From contig JASJBQ010000027.1 in NCBI GenBank assembly GCA_030066455.1, positions 1 to 26,733 of the forward strand: DNA of 26,733 bases, in the 5' to 3' direction. The notes beneath the pieces are model-generated. The model did not search any database and was not told the origin of the DNA. It was given only the letters and a program-made list of their open reading frames with translations. The position numbers were made by a program, and so were the translations under genes. Below are positions 23,897 to 26,733 of this stretch, piece by piece. Positions within the stretch are counted from its first letter, which is position 1; each line of letters opens with the position of its first letter. The DNA comes from Desulfobacterales bacterium (GTDB taxonomy: Bacteria; Desulfobacterota; Desulfobacteria; Desulfobacterales; UBA5852).

Positions 23897-23926
23897 ATTT
23901 TTGCCAACTATGCCTATGAATGTCAA
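23897..23926 (-). promoter_or_regulatory. Candidate promoter of the cyclase-isoprenoid-radical SAM operon
   Basis: On the minus strand a perfect TTGACA (plus-strand 23921-23926) is followed by an 18-base spacer and AAAAAT (plus-strand 23897-23902, four of six). Transcription would start about 115 bases before the cyclase ATG at 23773. Confidence 0.4.
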
Positions 23927-23943
23927 GTCGCGATTCGGCATTA

Positions 23944-23997
23944 GGTGCCGACCCGGGGATTATAATGAAATGATATTCGCTTGATCCGGTCGGCACC
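23944..23997. repeat. 10-base inverted repeat with AT-rich 34-base centre
   Basis: GGTGCCGACC (23944-23953) and GGTCGGCACC (23988-23997) are perfect complements around an AT-rich centre that contains TATAAT (23961-23966). It can form a stem-loop in RNA or DNA. No -35 box is positioned to pair with the TATAAT. Its purpose is unknown. Confidence 0.6.
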
Positions 23998-24341
23998 CCA
24001 AGGGCGTCGACCGGACAAATTGTCGATTTTGTCTTGCCTTTTTTTTTTAGAAAGCCTATCGTCAGGCATTTCGTCTCCCACGCGAGCCCCCGGGGCGGTT
24101 TTGGGCGGCGTCAAACTCGTTATGAAGGACACCTCTTTATTCGTACCCATCCACGTTACATTTCATCTCCGGGAAACGCTGTAGCGATCGGATGATTGCA
24201 GGCGCGGCCGATTTATCTCGAGAATCGATCCTTTGATGGAATACCACCCGGGCCACCGAATTGGATGTGAATGGATGTTAGCGGTAAAAGGCATCCTCCA
24301 TTACGAAACATTTCCTATCATTACACAAGGAGGATGGCAGC

Positions 24342-24542
24342 ATGGCAACAGGCACGGTGAAATGGTTCAACGACCAGAAGGGATTCGGGTTCATCGAGCA
24401 GGAAGACGGTCCGGACGTTTTCGTCCACCATTCGGCGATCAACGCCACCGGCTTCAGATCCCTTAAAGAGGGCGAAAGGGTTTCCTTCGACATTCAGGAA
24501 GGCCCCAAAGGTCCGGCCGCAGCCAACGTGACGGTAATCTAA
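24342..24542 (+). CDS. Cold-shock protein, CspA family
   Basis: The 66-residue single cold-shock domain protein has RNP1 KGFGFI (13-18) and RNP2 VFVHH (26-30), the aromatic single-strand nucleic-acid binding surface. Length and sequence are typical of bacterial CspA-like RNA chaperones, which melt RNA secondary structure and can act as antiterminators. The AAGGAGG eight bases before the ATG is strong. A long untranslated leader is likely, and an intrinsic terminator follows directly. Whether it is cold-induced or constitutive cannot be told from the sequence. Confidence 0.96.
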   Translation: MATGTVKWFNDQKGFGFIEQEDGPDVFVHHSAINATGFRSLKEGERVSFDIQEGPKGPAAANVTVI

Positions 24543-24562
24543 TTTTTCGCATCGTTTCACGG

Positions 24563-24601
24563 ACAGCATCTCTCCGCCATTCGGAGGGATGCTGTTTTTT
24601 T
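24563..24601 (+). terminator. Intrinsic terminator after the cold-shock gene
   Basis: A stem of about 14 pairs (ACAGCATCTCTCCG with CGGAGGGATGCTGT, one G-T pair) closes a short loop and is followed by a run of T to 24601. It is a textbook Rho-independent terminator. The next gene begins only 28 bases after it, so that gene may be expressed by readthrough. Confidence 0.9.
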
Positions 24602-24629
24602 GGGGGCGCAAACCCCAGGAGGCAGACGA

Positions 24630-24815
24630 TTGGCAAGGCCCAACTACAAGTTTAAAAAACGTCAGAAAGAGCTCAAAAAACAGAAAAAGCGCGAGGAAAA
24701 ACTGTTGCGCAAACATGGCCGCAAAGACCCTTCGGTCGAGGCCGGCGACGCTGCACCCGAAGGTGACGCGCCAGACGCCGATCTGCCGGACGAGGAGTCC
24801 CCGAGCCGGCCCTGA
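24630..24815 (+). CDS. Small Lys-rich protein of unknown function
   Basis: The 61-residue product starts MARPNYKFKKRQKELKKQKK and is strongly basic in its first 30 residues and acidic and Pro/Ala/Asp-rich in the rest. A small family beginning ARPNY(K/G)F-KRQKE followed by lysine-rich sequence is, as I recall, common in proteobacteria without a known function. The start is the TTG at 24630, with AGGAGG seven bases upstream and directly before the conserved ARPNYKF. A farther in-frame TTG at 24600 lies inside the terminator T run. Its place right after cspA suggests a nucleic-acid or ribosome-related role, but this is only context. Confidence 0.7.
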   Translation: MARPNYKFKKRQKELKKQKKREEKLLRKHGRKDPSVEAGDAAPEGDAPDADLPDEESPSRP

Positions 24816-24846
24816 ATCAGGATGGGTACCGCCGCGGCCCGACGCT

Positions 24847-25785
24847 TTATCCGCCGCGGGCCCGCAGCCTGGCCGGCGCCTTGGCGTCCTGCTCCTGGTT
24901 GAGCTGTAGGGCCATGACGGACAAAATCACCAGGACGGCCCCCGCAAGCTGCCAGGCCGCCATGGTTTCCCGCAGAAAGAAGAACGAAAGGATGCCGGCC
25001 ATGATGGGTTCGAGGGTGGCCGTGATGCTGGCGCGCGTGGCACGGATCAGGTTGACGGCCTCGAGAAAGAGGCCGAACGGCACGAGGGTGCCCAGCACAC
25101 CGATATACAGAATCCATCCCCACAGCACGGCGGATCGCGCGTGCATGAAGCTCTCCAGGGGCCCGAGGCAAACATTCCAGGTCAGCGCCCCGAAAAACAG
25201 CGCATAGAAAATAACGGTCCACGGACTGTAGCGGCGCATGCCGTACTCCCCCTGGATCGAGTACCAGGCAAACCCCACCGCCGATAGCAGACCACTGACA
25301 ATCCCCAACAGGTTCAGGGCGACGATATCCAGGTTGTAGGCCCCCACGACCAGATAGCAGCCCGTAAAAGCCCCGATCAGGGCCATGACGGTAATCGGAT
25401 TCAGGCGGTCCCGAAAGAAGAGGACGGCGTGCAGGGCGATGAACGCCGGTGCCAGATACTGCAGCAAAATCGCGGCCGCCACGTTTATTTTGCTGATCGC
25501 GAATAAATAGGTGAACTGAACCCCAGCCATGCCGATGCATCCGAAGACGGCGAAATAGGGGATGTCGCGAAGGGCGATTTTAAGCAACGCCGGATGGCGA
25601 AAGCGCAGGTAAACATAGAGACCGGCAGCGGCGATGGTCAGGCGCAACTGGACAAGCTGGAACGGGGTGACGCCATTGATGAAAAGGTATTTGGCCGCCG
25701 ATCCGGATACGCCCCACAGTACGGCGGCCAGGGTGGCATAAAGATAGCCCCAGCGCGGGGCCAATACGGTTGGCGATGCATTCAC
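24847..25785 (-). CDS. EamA-family (drug/metabolite transporter superfamily) permease
   Basis: The 312-residue inner-membrane protein has about ten hydrophobic segments in two homologous halves. The first EamA repeat begins with LAAVLWGVSGSAAKYLF and ends around GAFTGCYLVV; the second begins LSAVGFAWYSIQGEYG and ends LAGAVLVILSVMAL. The conserved ATLEPIMAGILSFFFLRE, typical of the second half, is present. Family members export amino acids or other small metabolites; the substrate here is unknown. The start is a GTG at 25785 with only a weak upstream GGAA; the ATG four bases further in is in another frame. It follows the stress-protein gene by 175 bases on the same strand and has a possible promoter of its own. 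Confidence 0.9.
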   Translation of the reverse strand: MNASPTVLAPRWGYLYATLAAVLWGVSGSAAKYLFINGVTPFQLVQLRLTIAAAGLYVYLRFRHPALLKIALRDIPYFAVFGCIGMAGVQFTYLFAISKINVAAAILLQYLAPAFIALHAVLFFRDRLNPITVMALIGAFTGCYLVVGAYNLDIVALNLLGIVSGLLSAVGFAWYSIQGEYGMRRYSPWTVIFYALFFGALTWNVCLGPLESFMHARSAVLWGWILYIGVLGTLVPFGLFLEAVNLIRATRASITATLEPIMAGILSFFFLRETMAAWQLAGAVLVILSVMALQLNQEQDAKAPARLRARGG

Positions 25786-25839
25786 GGGATTGGTTCCGTT
25801 GGTATGGTGATTCGCTGGCAGCTTGCGGTGAAATGGATC

Positions 25840-25868
25840 TCGATAACAGGTTGGCGATGTGATGTAAA
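25840..25868 (-). promoter_or_regulatory. Weak candidate promoter of the EamA gene
   Basis: On the minus strand TTTACA (five of six, plus-strand 25863-25868) and TATCGA (three of six, plus-strand 25840-25845) are 17 bases apart, with transcription predicted about 50 bases before the GTG start. Confidence 0.3.
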
Positions 25869-25960
25869 GATCGGACGGCGGCCGGCAAACAGTCGCACAC
25901 GTCGTTTAGCGTTAATGCGCAACCGTGGCGAGTCGCCGGGATCGGCCCCGCCATGCGATG

Positions 25961-26733
25961 CTAGCTGCCTTCTTCATGAGGGACGATCAATGTAGAAAGA
26001 TCCGATTTTTCTGCCAAATAACGGGGGACACTGCCGATGATCCGCTCGTGCCAGCTCCCCTTGCCGGAACAGCCGGTGACGATCATGCTGGCCCGCCATT
26101 CCCGTACGGCCTTTTCGATTTCCTGGTAGGGATCTCCGATGTACAAATGGGAACGCGCCTCCAGCCCTGCTTGGGCCAGTACATGCTCAACGGACTGCAG
26201 CCGCTGGCGACAGGTCTTGCGGTAACTTTGCACACCCATTGCCGACGAACTCCTGAGGGCTTTTTCCTGACCGACATGGATAACGTTGATTTTTTCCACC
26301 AGCCCTTTGAAAGTCATCAGAAATTCCATTGCTTTTTCCGCCGCCGGCGACCAGTCGGTGGCCAGCAGCGGCCGGACAAATGGATGCGCTTTTTCGGCCG
26401 TTTCTTGGCCGCCATGCTTGTAAACCAGAATCGGCACCCGGGTGCGCCGTATCAAGTCGGAGATATCGGCGCCGGATACGAGCTTCTCCAGGCGCCCCCG
26501 CGTCGGTCGTCCAATCACGATCAGATCCGCTTTTTCCATGCTGGCGGCCCGCACGACCTGTTGGACCATGGTGCCCACAACGATGTGCACGCCCACTTCC
26601 AGGCCCTGCTCGAAAAGCTGCTCAGCCCATTCAATAAAATGGATGTGGGCCACCTCCTTGAGTTTGACTTCCTCGCTTTTCTGATAACCGACACCACGGC
26701 GCATGGCCACTTTGTCACGTTCCACGACGTTTA
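25961..26733 (-). CDS. Tandem universal stress protein, N-terminus outside the window
   Basis: The frame runs open to the window edge, so the first strand and ATP loop of the first domain are missing. The visible part is the rest of UspA domain one, with DLIVIGRPTRGRLEKLVSGADISDLIRR (ATP-binding G-x2-G-x9-like motif) and VPILVYK, then a complete second domain from VRPLLATDWSPAAEKAMEFL to LIVPHEEGS, with TGCSGKGSWHERIIGSVPRYLA as its ATP motif. Two-domain Usp proteins of about 280-300 residues are common in sulfate-reducing Desulfobacterota and are induced by stress or starvation. In-frame GTG at 26725 is an internal codon, not a start, because the preceding frame is open and the first domain would otherwise be truncated. 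Confidence 0.9.
   Translation of the reverse strand, partial: NVVERDKVAMRRGVGYQKSEEVKLKEVAHIHFIEWAEQLFEQGLEVGVHIVVGTMVQQVVRAASMEKADLIVIGRPTRGRLEKLVSGADISDLIRRTRVPILVYKHGGQETAEKAHPFVRPLLATDWSPAAEKAMEFLMTFKGLVEKINVIHVGQEKALRSSSAMGVQSYRKTCRQRLQSVEHVLAQAGLEARSHLYIGDPYQEIEKAVREWRASMIVTGCSGKGSWHERIIGSVPRYLAEKSDLSTLIVPHEEGS

Larger units (their letters stand above)
23774..24341. other. Long divergent intergenic region
   Basis: These 568 bases separate the minus-strand cyclase operon from plus-strand cspA and hold no gene I can support. They contain the candidate operon promoter, a long inverted repeat (23944-23997), a run of ten T (about 24041-24050) and probably a long 5' untranslated leader of cspA, which is usual for cold-shock genes. 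I could not identify a cspA promoter or a cold-box motif with confidence. Confidence 0.55.

Noticed and set aside
23961..23966. TATAAT as the -10 box of a plus-strand promoter
   Set aside because: No sequence resembling TTGACA is at a 15-19 base distance upstream, so it is not supported as a promoter.
23941..24150. Small minus-strand frame in the long intergenic region
   Set aside because: It has no ribosome-binding site that I can see, its composition is not protein-like, and it includes the inverted repeat.

Overview
The window is high-GC bacterial DNA with tightly packed genes and Shine-Dalgarno-led starts. The mix of families (a hybrid histidine kinase with an unusual sensor region, several radical SAM enzymes, a CoxD/CoxE-type pair, a tandem universal stress protein, an AAA/TPR nucleotide cyclase) fits a Desulfobacterota organism of the Desulfosarcina/Desulfatitalea kind. 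That placement is inference from gene content. No rRNA, tRNA, CRISPR array, insertion sequence or phage gene was recognised.

Left part (1-11.8 kb): mostly ordinary metabolic and signalling genes. In order these are the end of a D-serine dehydratase/D-threonine aldolase-like gene, a SnoaL-like protein, class I fructose-bisphosphate aldolase with its own promoter, an LpxL-type acyltransferase with a good sigma70 promoter, and a 762-residue hybrid sensor kinase. A minus-strand MoxR/CoxD ATPase plus CoxE VWA pair follows, then a membrane-anchored NTF2-like protein, an arginase-family protein with a substituted metal ligand, and gabD on the minus strand.

Middle (11.97-15.36 kb, plus strand): a run of a zinc-finger methyltransferase, an AlkA-like DNA glycosylase, an HNH protein overlapping it by one base, and a B12-binding-type radical SAM protein.

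The most interesting part is 15.4-23.8 kb. A plus-strand gingipain-like (C25) cysteine peptidase with no visible signal peptide converges on a minus-strand operon. That operon encodes a 1199-residue cyclase/AAA/TPR protein, a class I isoprenoid-synthase-like enzyme, a radical SAM enzyme with a C-terminal cysteine-rich (twitch/SPASM-like) region, and a 74-residue peptide with a Nif11-like leader ending in Tyr. The first three genes are coupled by ATGA and TGATG overlaps. I infer a ribosomally synthesised, post-translationally modified peptide or peptide-derived cofactor pathway: a precursor, a radical SAM modifier, a possible prenyl-type enzyme, a cytosolic leader peptidase and a large signalling ATPase. 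I know of no named system with this exact set; this is a hypothesis from context.

Right end (24.3-26.7 kb): a cold-shock protein with a strong terminator, a small Lys-rich protein starting at TTG, an EamA-type transporter and a tandem UspA protein cut by the window edge.
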